Origin: Trichomonas tenax
Lineage: Eukaryota; Parabasalia; Trichomonadida; Trichomonadidae
DNA length: 25,145 bases
Assembly: GCA_023091735.1 (NCBI GenBank)
Contig: JALKBU010000777.1
Span: 1-25,145 of the forward strand
Reading direction: 5' to 3'
Below the pieces are notes generated by a model. The model did not search any database. It saw only the letters and a list, made by a program, of their open reading frames with translations, and was not told the DNA's origin. Shown in pieces: positions 8,952 through 16,897 of this stretch; within the stretch, counting starts at the first letter, position 1, and each line of letters starts with the position of its first letter. A program made the position numbers and the translations under genes.

Positions 8952-9486
8952 CTACTATAACCTATGGGGATGTCGCAAAATAAAAATTCCACTCAGTTTT
9001 TAGACGAATTACTCAATATCAAGCAAAACAAATTTTAGGTTTTTTCAATTTCTAAGCGTTTTCCTCTAATTCTTTGTATAAAAGCTTTTAAATTCTACGC
9101 TGATTTTATATTTGACGAAAAATTTTCTAGATGAGACCCTGACTGTCCACACTTTGGTTTTTGAGTTCAAAATTTTACTCCAGAATTGCTATCAGGAACA
9201 TGTTGTAATCAGGATTTTGAACAAATTAAGCTTTTTTGAACGTTAGATTCTTAGAAATTTTCAAGCGACGATATGAAGGAAGAAAGTGAGAAAAATGCTC
9301 ATTTTTCATTTTTTCATCAAAAGTCTTATTTTCCAGATCCGAGGTTCTCATTCGCTTGAGATGTTATAGAGGAAAGTATGTATGTAAAATAGCTACGAGA
9401 AATGTTTTTGTATCTTGAGAAAAAGTAACTTTTATAAGAGTACTTTGAGTAGTTTACATCAATAAGGTTAGTTCCCTGTCTGTCCC

Positions 9487-9735
9487 TTAAGTCCTCGATT
9501 TTATGAAAAAATATGTTATGTAAAATATTTACATGACATTATTACGATTTATCTCTGTTTTGCTCAAATATTACCTTCTATATCATAAACCTGATCAAGC
9601 AAATCTGTGTAATCATTAAAATTTGCTAATTGCTGTTCCTATCATGAGTTTTAGCAAAAGATTAGCAATATGACATGTAAAATCGGAAATATAACGTTTA
9701 GTGACAGATTTCAAAAGACGATTAGGTTTTTTATT
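9487..9735. promoter_or_regulatory. Tetraspanin 1 upstream region with two promoter words
   Basis: TTTACATGACA at 9528-9538 and the opposite orientation TGACATGTAAA at 9671-9681 lie 228 and 85 bp before the ATG at 9756. The rest is AT-rich and holds no gene. Confidence 0.5.
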
Positions 9736-9741
9736 TCACTT
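9736..9741 (+). promoter_or_regulatory. Initiator-like site of tetraspanin 1
   Basis: TCACTT fits the Trichomonas initiator TCAYWW. Its A lies 18 nt before the ATG at 9756, within the usual trichomonad leader length. Confidence 0.55.
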
Positions 9742-9755
9742 GTCAAATTGGCAGA

Positions 9756-10382
9756 ATGAATAACAGGAACAAAATCCTATTCAGAGTTATAGTCTTAAAC
9801 ATCATTGCCGGCGCGATGGCGATGTTTGCGTTCTTTATTGCGGAGGGAATAATTTACAACTCTAAGCTTTCGGGAATTAATTCAACAATCGACGATTATA
9901 TTTCTTACGGCATCTTAACTCATCTTCTCACACTCGCCGTCATCAACATCTGCCTCTTCTACAAGAAAATCATATCTATCGCCATCGCTGGCCTCCTTAC
10001 AGTTTCTCTTCTTGTTTTCTCTTTCGTCACAGCAATTCTTGCTTTGAGAAACAAGACCAACATGGTCGAGAAGTATCACTACGTATTTGAAAACCAGGAA
10101 TATTTACGTTTTGGACTTCAAATTCAAAATCACTTTAATTGTTGCGGATGGGAGAATTCAACAGATGTTCCTGAAGAAATATCATGCGCCGGAACTAAAT
10201 CCTGCAAGGCGAGCATTATTTCAACAATGACAACAATTATGATTGTTGTCATCATTGGATGCATTTTGAGTGTTGGTTTGTTCTGCGCTGCCCTCTACTT
10301 CACATATAAGCAGTTTAACGATGTTTTACATCCAGTCGCTGCATTTGATGAATTAACACTCGCACCACTCGATGGAAAGTAA
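9756..10382 (+). CDS. Tetraspanin-family membrane protein
   Basis: The 208-residue product has four hydrophobic segments, at about 9-31, 50-68, 71-97 and 155-184. This leaves a small first loop and a larger second extracellular loop. That loop carries the hallmark CCG at 129-131 (in NHFNCCGWEN) plus Cys144 and Cys150, the cysteine pattern of a small tetraspanin. Tetraspanins organise membrane microdomains. In Trichomonas some are known at the cell surface and flagella and on extracellular vesicles. YKQF at 184-187, just after the last helix, fits a YxxΦ sorting signal. The start is supported by the initiator-like TCACTT 18 nt upstream. A second 208-residue tetraspanin-like gene follows 380 bp later on the same strand. 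Confidence 0.85.
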   Translation: MNNRNKILFRVIVLNIIAGAMAMFAFFIAEGIIYNSKLSGINSTIDDYISYGILTHLLTLAVINICLFYKKIISIAIAGLLTVSLLVFSFVTAILALRNKTNMVEKYHYVFENQEYLRFGLQIQNHFNCCGWENSTDVPEEISCAGTKSCKASIISTMTTIMIVVIIGCILSVGLFCAALYFTYKQFNDVLHPVAAFDELTLAPLDGK

Positions 10383-10745
10383 GTCGTGTCTTCTAATGTT
10401 GAAATTTTCAAATAAAACCTCTTTGTGTATTAAAAATTAAATCAAATATATTTTTTTCTTTCAACCATGGAGGGTAGCGCAATTGTCTATGGCAGTATCC
10501 TTAAAGAAATTTTACTTTGAAACATTTGAATTAGGATTAATTTTTTGCATACATTTATATTGTCACATGCTGATATTGGATCTGCATTCTAGCAAATTTT
10601 CCAGGTAATGGAATGTCTAGATTTGACTTTTCATGAATATATTTGTCAAATGACTCAATACTTTGGGATATGCTATCATAGGTCATGGAAAATCCATATT
10701 TAAGTTTTCGTGAATCTATTATTTTAAGGTTAAAGCAGGAAATTG
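10383..10745. other. AT-rich intergenic spacer between the tetraspanin genes
   Basis: No supported gene. GGCAGTATCC at 10491-10500 looks like a fragment of the U4 snRNA 5' domain, but the surrounding sequence does not follow. A minus-strand open frame crossing 10555-10851 overlaps the next gene and is probably a shadow. Confidence 0.5.
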
Positions 10746-10751
10746 TCATTT
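10746..10751 (+). promoter_or_regulatory. Initiator-like site of tetraspanin-like gene 2
   Basis: TCATTT fits the Trichomonas initiator consensus, with its A 15 nt before the ATG at 10763. It sits inside TGTCATTTGACA, a short palindrome. Confidence 0.55.
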
Positions 10752-10762
10752 GACAGAAAAAA

Positions 10763-11389
10763 ATGGGAATAAATCTAAACAAAGCAAAAATCATCAAATA
10801 CAGCTCTATTTCATTGACATCGATAGTCGTGGCCATGTATTTAGTCTCCACGTTCGCTTTGATATGCGGTCTCTCTTTTAATGTTATTATCTTCGATTAT
10901 CCGCCATACAGGGAATTATGCGGCCCAAAACTGTACGTTTACCCGAGGGTGGTCTCATTAATCATCATTGCTTCTATTATTGTCATTCTTATTTTTTACA
11001 TTTTGAACATTCCAACATGGACACTTATTTCAGTCCCTTCTTTACAGATAATAGCCATAGCTTTGACCAGTTACTATCTTACGCTTGATAATCCCAAACA
11101 TGATCAATATTATATCGATTTATTTATCAAAAAATTCCATAACTTAACAGACATCGAAACATGGATGGAAAGTGCTGGTTGCAAAGGAGTAGAGTTGTAT
11201 GATGACTGTGGACAAAATTGTTGCGAATATATAATTCGTATGTCAGTTAAAACAAGATTTTCTGAATCATATAAATGGAACAGGACATGGCTGATCATGT
11301 TTTCGATTTTCCTCGTCCTTTCGTGCATTTTTCTTGCTGTGGATTATTTTCTTTTTTATCGTGGATATATTGATGAAAAAGAGAATTAG
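10763..11389 (+). CDS. Divergent tetraspanin-like four-helix membrane protein
   Basis: This 208-residue protein has four predicted membrane segments, at about 13-36, 62-82, 86-106 and 174-198. The large loop between segments 3 and 4 carries four cysteines (Cys140, 149, 153 and 154). Length and topology match the upstream tetraspanin exactly, suggesting tandem paralogues. However, the CCG hallmark is absent: the loop reads SAGCKG and DDCGQNCCEY instead. The first extracellular loop is longer and includes Cys53. The leader is short, with an initiator-like TCATTT 15 nt before the ATG. It is a tetraspanin by topology and context, not by signature. An unrelated four-helix membrane protein remains possible. 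Confidence 0.65.
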   Translation: MGINLNKAKIIKYSSISLTSIVVAMYLVSTFALICGLSFNVIIFDYPPYRELCGPKLYVYPRVVSLIIIASIIVILIFYILNIPTWTLISVPSLQIIAIALTSYYLTLDNPKHDQYYIDLFIKKFHNLTDIETWMESAGCKGVELYDDCGQNCCEYIIRMSVKTRFSESYKWNRTWLIMFSIFLVLSCIFLAVDYFLFYRGYIDEKEN

Positions 11390-11458
11390 ATTGTTTTAGT
11401 ACTTAGCTTAAACACATTGTTATTTTATTAAATTACATAAAAATAAAATAAATACAAA

Positions 11459-11923
11459 TTATTGAGCAGCAGTAACAGAAGAAAGGATCTCCTGCTGTTT
11501 CTTTGGGTCTATATCGTGCGGTGGGTGTGTTATTGCGTCGTGGAATTGATTTGCGATCTTTCGAACTTTCATCAACCAATCTTCTTCTACACTGCTTGGG
11601 AAATTATTCATTTTCTTGTTGAAATACGCCTGTGCCTCTTTGGCCATCATCGCAAAGATTGTGTCGTCGCCGTTATATTTTCGTGCATTATCCCAGATGA
11701 GATTTACGTCTCTTGTAAACTGTTTCAGGTCTGGGTATTGGTTGTTCATTAAGTTTTTCTTGACTTCGTTCAGTGACATCGGCTCTTTGATAACTTCGAA
11801 ATAATTTGGAGCGCCATCCCTAACTGGATCAATCAATTCACGGAACGGTTGGCAGATCTCCCAGGAGATCAACTTATCAATCAGCTGGAGGCACTTCTCT
11901 CGCTGGAATTTCGATAAGTTCAT
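11459..11923 (-). CDS. Small single-bromodomain protein
   Basis: Almost all of the 154-residue product is one bromodomain (about residues 8-105): YFEVIKEPMSL at 41-51 in the ZA loop and NARKYNGDDT at 79-88 with the acetyl-lysine-contacting Asn84. A short helical, charged tail follows. Bromodomains bind acetylated histones. Such small stand-alone proteins probably act as chromatin-complex subunits. The frame can be read from an ATG at 11956, but that ATG precedes the initiator-like TCATTT, whose A lies 12 nt before the ATG at 11923, so the shorter form is preferred. The gene is divergent from the methyltransferase and shares its promoter region, and it is convergent with tetraspanin 2. Confidence 0.85.
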   Translation of the reverse strand: MNLSKFQREKCLQLIDKLISWEICQPFRELIDPVRDGAPNYFEVIKEPMSLNEVKKNLMNNQYPDLKQFTRDVNLIWDNARKYNGDDTIFAMMAKEAQAYFNKKMNNFPSSVEEDWLMKVRKIANQFHDAITHPPHDIDPKKQQEILSSVTAAQ

Positions 11924-11931
11924 TTGAAAGT

Positions 11932-11937
11932 AAATGA
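11932..11937 (-). promoter_or_regulatory. Initiator-like site of the bromodomain gene
   Basis: TCATTT on the minus strand matches TCAYWW, and its A lies 12 nt before the ATG at 11923. This position argues against the ATG at 11956. Confidence 0.6.
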
Positions 11938-12029
11938 CACTTGTACTATTTGTCACTTTACTCTACAATGTTATTTTTATTTTTGCCAAAAATCAATTTA
12001 CATTATCGATTTTTATTTGAAAACGAATG

Positions 12030-12201
12030 TTTACAATGACATATGCCGAAAATTACATTTGACGATTTAAAGTTTACATTGTCATATTTAATCTTCAATA
12101 AATATTTTACATTGTCAATGTTTAAATATTTTGACAATTTTAATTTACATTATAGATTTGGAATTAATTTTGACATATTAAAATGACAGTTTACGTTGTC
12201 A
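12030..12201. promoter_or_regulatory. Promoter-word cluster between the bromodomain and methyltransferase genes
   Basis: TTTACAATGACA (12030-12041), TTTACATTGTCA (12073-12084 and 12106-12117), the weaker TTTACATTATAG (12144-12155) and TTTACGTTGTCA (12190-12201) all share one orientation. They are the reverse complement of the VPS16 array. Spacing is irregular (33-46 bp). The cluster fills the gap between two divergent genes and may serve both. Confidence 0.6.
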
Positions 12202-12275
12202 AATGCCATATTTTCGAGACTTTTAAAATGAGTCACTTTTTGAGAAATGTGACAAAATCTTCTAAAATTTCTAAA

Positions 12276-13298
12276 ATGTGGTCAAATGAGGAGAAAATGA
12301 ACTTTGGGGCGTGCCTTTCAGCGATGATGTCGTACAGGAGGGAGTGTCAGAAGGCTATTCACGAGATGCACAAGTTAGGACTTCGAAATGACGACCAACT
12401 CGCGAGACTCAACGAAGCAATCGGATACAATGCTGATCTCTTTGAGTACATGGCGCAGAGAGGTCCTGAATCGTTTGGACCAGAAAATGCAAAAATGTTT
12501 CCAAAGATCGCAGTTCCTTTCGATGGAAGAGATATCGCGCAACTGGACGCGTGTCTGCACTCTGCCGCGCGCGACTGGACATCAGTCGGCGACGAAGAGC
12601 GCGCCCAAGTCTATGTTCCTGTCATCGAAGCACTGAGGAAATATGTGAATGCGAACGAGCGCGTTTTAGTGCCAGGATCAGGTCTCTGCCGCTTGGCTGT
12701 CGAAGTCGCTCAGGCTGGATTTATATCTGAGGCGAACGAGAGCTCGTTCGTGATGCTTGTCATGGCCTTCGTGTCGATGTTCTCTGAGGGAACGCAGTTC
12801 CAGATATTCCCGTTCGTTCACCAGATAAACGGCCTCGACAAGTTCGAAGACTCTCTTCTTGCGACGGTATTCCCTGACTTGTCGAGCTCACTCATTGATC
12901 CGCAGCTCGCACTCGATCCGCCAACGCTCATACAGCAGGGAAGGTTGGTTCTCAAAGCAGGAAAGTTCGAGGGTGTTTACGCTGGTCATCAGCTTGAATT
13001 CAGCGCTGTTGTCACTTCCTTCTTCGTTGATGTCATCAAAGATGTGAGGGAGATGATAAATGCGCTGTACAGACTTCTTAGAAACGGAGGTGTGTGGATA
13101 AACATCGGTCCGATCGTTAATCACAATTCTTCTGTCGGATTCTTCGCTCCTCTGACATTGGAGGACGTCGATGATATGGTGAAAGAGGCCGGATTCGAAA
13201 TTGTTGAACAACGTCGTATCGAGACTTCTTATAGCCAGAACCCGAAGACGCACGCGAAGACAAGATACAACACGCAATTCTCTGTTTATAGGAAATAA
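12276..13298 (+). CDS. Carnosine N-methyltransferase-like protein (N2227 family)
   Basis: The 340-residue product follows the N2227/CARNMT1 layout. It has a helical N-terminal region (5-65) and an SAM-binding motif ERVLVPGSGLCRLAVEV at 128-144. These are followed by FISEANESSFVMLV, then IFPFVHQ at 177-183, AVVTSFFVDV at 244-253 and GGVWINIGPI at 271-280. CARNMT1 in animals methylates carnosine and certain histidines in proteins. The natural substrate here is unknown. The SAM loop has Cys where the family usually has Gly (GSGLC instead of GAGLG). The frame is open from an ATG at 12183, but that ATG lies inside a promoter word. ATGs at 12228, 12276 and 12297 are alternatives, and 12276 begins just before the conserved N-terminal region. 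The stop is TAA in TAAAA. The 3' two thirds are GC-rich. Confidence 0.83.
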   Translation: MWSNEEKMNFGACLSAMMSYRRECQKAIHEMHKLGLRNDDQLARLNEAIGYNADLFEYMAQRGPESFGPENAKMFPKIAVPFDGRDIAQLDACLHSAARDWTSVGDEERAQVYVPVIEALRKYVNANERVLVPGSGLCRLAVEVAQAGFISEANESSFVMLVMAFVSMFSEGTQFQIFPFVHQINGLDKFEDSLLATVFPDLSSSLIDPQLALDPPTLIQQGRLVLKAGKFEGVYAGHQLEFSAVVTSFFVDVIKDVREMINALYRLLRNGGVWINIGPIVNHNSSVGFFAPLTLEDVDDMVKEAGFEIVEQRRIETSYSQNPKTHAKTRYNTQFSVYRK

Positions 13299-13859
13299 AA
13301 TGTACATTTATATAGAGTTTTTATACCCAAAGAAAATTTTTCTTAACAATATAACTTGATGTAACTTTTTTGAGCAATGACTCAATGGATAATAGTTATC
13401 TATTCATCTATATAGGATCAAATATGGAGATTATTTAGAGTTCTATCTATTGGTAATGTTGTTTATTGATTTAATAATGTAAAGTAAAACTTTGCAATAT
13501 GAACTTTCTTCTATAGAAATTGAATATTTACATTACAAATAAAAATGATAATTACTCAATAAATAATAGATATTTATTCATTTATATAAGAGATAATATG
13601 CACTACAGTAGCAGTACTATCTGTTATTAATGCCATTTATTGATTTAATCATATTTCAGAAATTTTTGCAACATGAACATTCTTCCGAGAAAGAATCATT
13701 TCTTAATAAATAAAAAATATTTTGCTGCGAAACTTATAGAATAGACTATATACAAGAAGTATAGATATTGTAGAATATTAATATCTGTCAATGTGAAATA
13801 ATAGAAGATGAATTTAGGGTCTAACAAAATAAAAAAGGGATGATTTAACGTCCATTTCA
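13299..13859. other. AT-rich intergenic spacer with a diverged direct repeat
   Basis: No gene was seen. The spacer holds a direct repeat with a 174-bp period (listed separately). The sequence just before the coiled-coil gene reads TCCATTTCAATG and shows no clear initiator. Confidence 0.55.
13377..13692 (+). repeat. Diverged tandem duplication, 174-bp period
   Basis: The copy at 13377-13518 and the copy at 13551-13692 align end to end with an offset of 174 bp. Shared landmarks are ACTCAATRRATAATAG, the TTTATTGATTTAAT block, and GAACTTTCTTC versus GAACATTCTTC near the ends. They differ at many positions, so the duplication is old. Confidence 0.65.
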
Positions 13860-15650
13860 ATGAATGAAAATTCAAACAGTTCTTTGTTAATGATAAATAA
13901 ACAGTTAAAGCAGACATTAAGTTCGATAAGAGAGTCACTGAAAGTCGTGGAGTCTTCGCAGTTTCAGAAAATGTCGAACAACAAAAGTAACGAATATTCG
14001 AAAAATAAAAATCTCAATTTTGATTTAGTTCTCGAGCACGACAGACTCACTGCTGATATGTTCGTTAAGGATCAAGAGATAAACGCGCTTAAATCGCAGT
14101 TAATCGCTGCACAAACTTCTCACAAAGAAGCAGAAAACCTTTGGAAGCACATTACTAACGAAAACAACAACCTTAAAAACTCAATAAAAAAATTCGAAAG
14201 CCAATTAAACGATCAATCAACTGAAATACAAGAAATTCAATCTGAAAGAGACAAATTAATAAATTTGCTCGGCAAGATGTTGGTTATACACAATAAGTCA
14301 TCAAACGCTATTGATGATGCTCAAAATGAAATAGAAGAGCTTAAACAAAAAATATCGAAATCAAAAAAGTCATCGTTAATAATTGGAGACGAATTCAATA
14401 TATCAGACATAAAAATATCAGTTACTGACCCAGAATTACAGAGGAAATGCAGCTATTTCTTAAGCCAAAAGCAATATAAACCAATTCAACAAGTTCAACA
14501 TATAATTTCAACTTTATCTCAGTTCTTCGATAACATATCCAAAGAGAAAAACCAATTACAGGCGAAATGCAATGATATAGAGAAGAAACACAATTTGCAA
14601 ACAATTGAGAACAAAAAGAACATGAAAACACTTGCAATTGTTAAAGAGCAGTGGAAGAAGATCCAAGCTGCAGAAGAGAATCTTGGAAACAAAGCTTACA
14701 TTCGTTATAACGACATTTACATTAAAACTCTTGGCCAAATCATCCCAAAGATTGGTGATTACACTGATGAGTTCATAGATACAATGCTGAACAGCGAATT
14801 CGGCGATATTATTGAAGCGCTCGTTTATTCAAATAATCATCTTCAAAATCAGCTGAGAGCTGCAAATTTAGCGCTGGAAAAGAAAGATAACTTCGATTCA
14901 TTGATATCTGAAGTAGGAGCATCAACGCCACAAGAAATGGTTTCGAAAGTACAAAAAATGAAAAATGAAATCGAAGATTTAAACAAAAGAGAAGAAATAC
15001 TCAAAAATGAGATCGAAAACATCAATCAAGCAGGTGTTCAGGCCAATATGCAGCTATCCACGATGTCTGATTCGATGTCTTCCGCTCAAGATCAAATCGA
15101 ATTCTTGAAACTAAAAATTATCGATCTCGAACATCAAATTCAGCTTAAAGATAACGAACTACAGCTCAAAGACTCAGAGCACATGAACGAACAGATTCTC
15201 AACAAGCGGGAGATGGAGTCTGAAAAGCAAAAACTGCTGCAAACTAAAGACGAAGAGATAGAAAACTTAAACAAAACAATACAAAAACTCGAAAATAAAT
15301 TATCATCAATCGAACGGAATTCTGTGAATCAAAACACAGTCCAGAACCTGAATCAGAAGATGAACATCCTACAGGACAAAATTAAGGACCTCAGCAATGA
15401 TTTGATGGATCAATCCCGTCAATACAAAGACAAAATCAAGTCAATAAAGAGAAAATACAAAGCGCAAATATCCGGATTGATTCACACGAATATACAGCAG
15501 AGAGAAGTCTTCGAAGCAGCGATAAAAAAGATGGAGAGGAAGAGCGAACAGGAATCCCAGTTAACTGAGAAATTGACAAAAGCGTTGCAGGAATATGACT
15601 TAAAATATAGAGAATTGTTTGAACAGTTTCAAGAGTCTCAAAACCAATAA
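13860..15650 (+). CDS. Long coiled-coil protein of unknown function
   Basis: The 596-residue product is rich in Lys, Glu, Gln and Asn. Long heptad-like stretches lie at about 65-175, 235-290, 355-490 and 490-590, with a less repetitive segment between (about 180-230 and 290-345). No enzymatic motif, membrane segment or signal peptide is seen. The architecture fits a cytoskeletal, basal-body or golgin-type protein, but no family was recognised. The start is the first ATG; an in-frame alternative is not obvious. The stop is TAA in TAAAAA. Codons are AT-rich throughout, unlike the GC-rich enzymes nearby. Confidence 0.75.
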   Translation: MNENSNSSLLMINKQLKQTLSSIRESLKVVESSQFQKMSNNKSNEYSKNKNLNFDLVLEHDRLTADMFVKDQEINALKSQLIAAQTSHKEAENLWKHITNENNNLKNSIKKFESQLNDQSTEIQEIQSERDKLINLLGKMLVIHNKSSNAIDDAQNEIEELKQKISKSKKSSLIIGDEFNISDIKISVTDPELQRKCSYFLSQKQYKPIQQVQHIISTLSQFFDNISKEKNQLQAKCNDIEKKHNLQTIENKKNMKTLAIVKEQWKKIQAAEENLGNKAYIRYNDIYIKTLGQIIPKIGDYTDEFIDTMLNSEFGDIIEALVYSNNHLQNQLRAANLALEKKDNFDSLISEVGASTPQEMVSKVQKMKNEIEDLNKREEILKNEIENINQAGVQANMQLSTMSDSMSSAQDQIEFLKLKIIDLEHQIQLKDNELQLKDSEHMNEQILNKREMESEKQKLLQTKDEEIENLNKTIQKLENKLSSIERNSVNQNTVQNLNQKMNILQDKIKDLSNDLMDQSRQYKDKIKSIKRKYKAQISGLIHTNIQQREVFEAAIKKMERKSEQESQLTEKLTKALQEYDLKYRELFEQFQESQNQ

Positions 15651-16883
15651 AAATTGTATGTAAATTTATCATCACTGACTTCATGTCTTTCTGTAATTAA
15701 GATATTACGCTTCAAATCATTGAATTTATGAAAGAAAAATTATATTTTTGAGTTTGATATAATTACTTTTTTGAATATACTTAGATCAATGAGAAACACC
15801 ATTTCGAAGATTATTAATGGATTTTGTTGATTTTATATATTCAATTATTTGAAAAATTGTTTTTGAGGTGTTTGTATTTCGGAAATATATTTGCCTGAAT
15901 AATTGTTATCTATGGTTTCATTGGCAATGTCGAATGTCGTTAATCTATTTTAAATATTTTTAAATAATAAGATTTTGACTTAAAAGTTAGTAATTTAAGC
16001 TTTGTGCAATGGGACTAGATATAAAATCAAGTTATTTTCGAGATCCAGAAATGGCAAAAAATTGTGAAAAAAAAAACAAAAAATAGAAGCAAATATATAA
16101 GTTATCGATGAATTTTCGATCAAAATAAAAAAATTGTCAAACTTAAATTTTTGAATTTAGATATAGCACATGAACTGGAATCGAAATTGTTCATTTTTCG
16201 ACAAAAATGCCAATGGATAAAAAAATTTTCGACATAAAAACAAAATTTCTCAATGATATATATAATTTATCGGTAAATTTTCATTTATATAAGAAATTTA
16301 GCAAATGAAAAAATAAATCACGTCAAAAAATCAAAATTTAGATATAGAATACAGATATTTTAAATAAATTTTCATTTTCAAACAAATTTTGTCAGAACGA
16401 AAAAAATTATTCGTTATTTGACAGTTTCCGTTTACTGTTTTGATGGTTAGTGAAATTTCTCTCCATAAACAGCGAATCCATATTTTTGGATAATTTCATC
16501 TGTAGAAAAATATTTATTAAATTTGCACTTTGCTCTCCTAAAACTCGATTTTTCTTAAAATATCACAGTATTTTTTCCAATTTTAAATCAATATGTCAGT
16601 ACAATATTTGCTAGATATTCATTTTATAACTCCAAAATCGAAAAATATCTGAAAGAAAAACTTATTGTTGATCTGAATAGTTAAATTATCCTCAAAATCT
16701 TCAAATTTCACCAAAATTTGCTATCTTTATCATATGCAGATACCAAAACTGAAAGAAATTTCGAAAAAAATCTGATAATTTTGACAACTTTTGTCGTTTG
16801 TCAATTATAACAAATTCTTGCTTTGCATCACAAATAAAGCCTATAATAGTCAAAATCAAAATAACCTTTTTTACCAAAATTAA
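15651..16883. other. Extremely AT-rich intergenic region
   Basis: About 1.2 kb without a supported gene. Two segments share TATCGRTRAATTTTC (near 16098 and 16270) and AATTTAGATATAG (near 16157 and 16340). This suggests an old, heavily diverged duplication of roughly 170 bp. A minus-strand open frame at 16701-16925 overlaps the kinase start and looks like chance. Confidence 0.5.
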
Positions 16884-16893
16884 CCTTTCACAG
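16884..16893 (+). promoter_or_regulatory. CCTTT-type core element at the kinase start
   Basis: CCTTTCACAG ends 4 nt before the ATG at 16898. It overlaps a CCTTT (M5-type) element and a TCAC initiator half, as described for Trichomonas start sites. The assignment rests on position. Confidence 0.45.
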
Positions 16894-16897
16894 AAAA

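Larger units (their letters stand above)
7243..9486. mobile_element. Candidate non-autonomous DNA transposon with TTAA flanks and terminal inverted repeats
   Basis: The left end reads GGGACAG followed by AGAACTAACCTTATT (7243-7264). The right end, read on the minus strand, is GGGACAG, an extra ACAG, then GGAACTAACCTTATT (9486-9461). Both ends are directly flanked by TTAA (7239-7242 and 9487-9490). TTAA target duplications are typical of piggyBac-type elements, although those usually begin with CCC. No transposase or any long open frame lies inside, so this would be a non-autonomous copy of about 2.24 kb. The similarity stops after the terminal 22-26 bases. Two ends in one copy cannot exclude a pair of unrelated dispersed repeats. 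Confidence 0.45.

Noticed and set aside
7243..9486. Spliceosomal intron signal (ACTAAC in the element ends)
   Set aside because: The trichomonad 3' site needs ACTAAC followed by ACACAG; only ACTAACCTT is present and no exons flank it.
10471..10545. U4 snRNA-like GGCAGTATC with a later AATTTTTTG Sm-like site
   Set aside because: Only the 10-base core matches. The 5' stem-loop and the downstream U4 domains are absent and the spacing is too short.
10555..10851. 98-residue minus-strand open frame
   Set aside because: It overlaps the start and promoter of tetraspanin-like gene 2 and has no recognisable feature.
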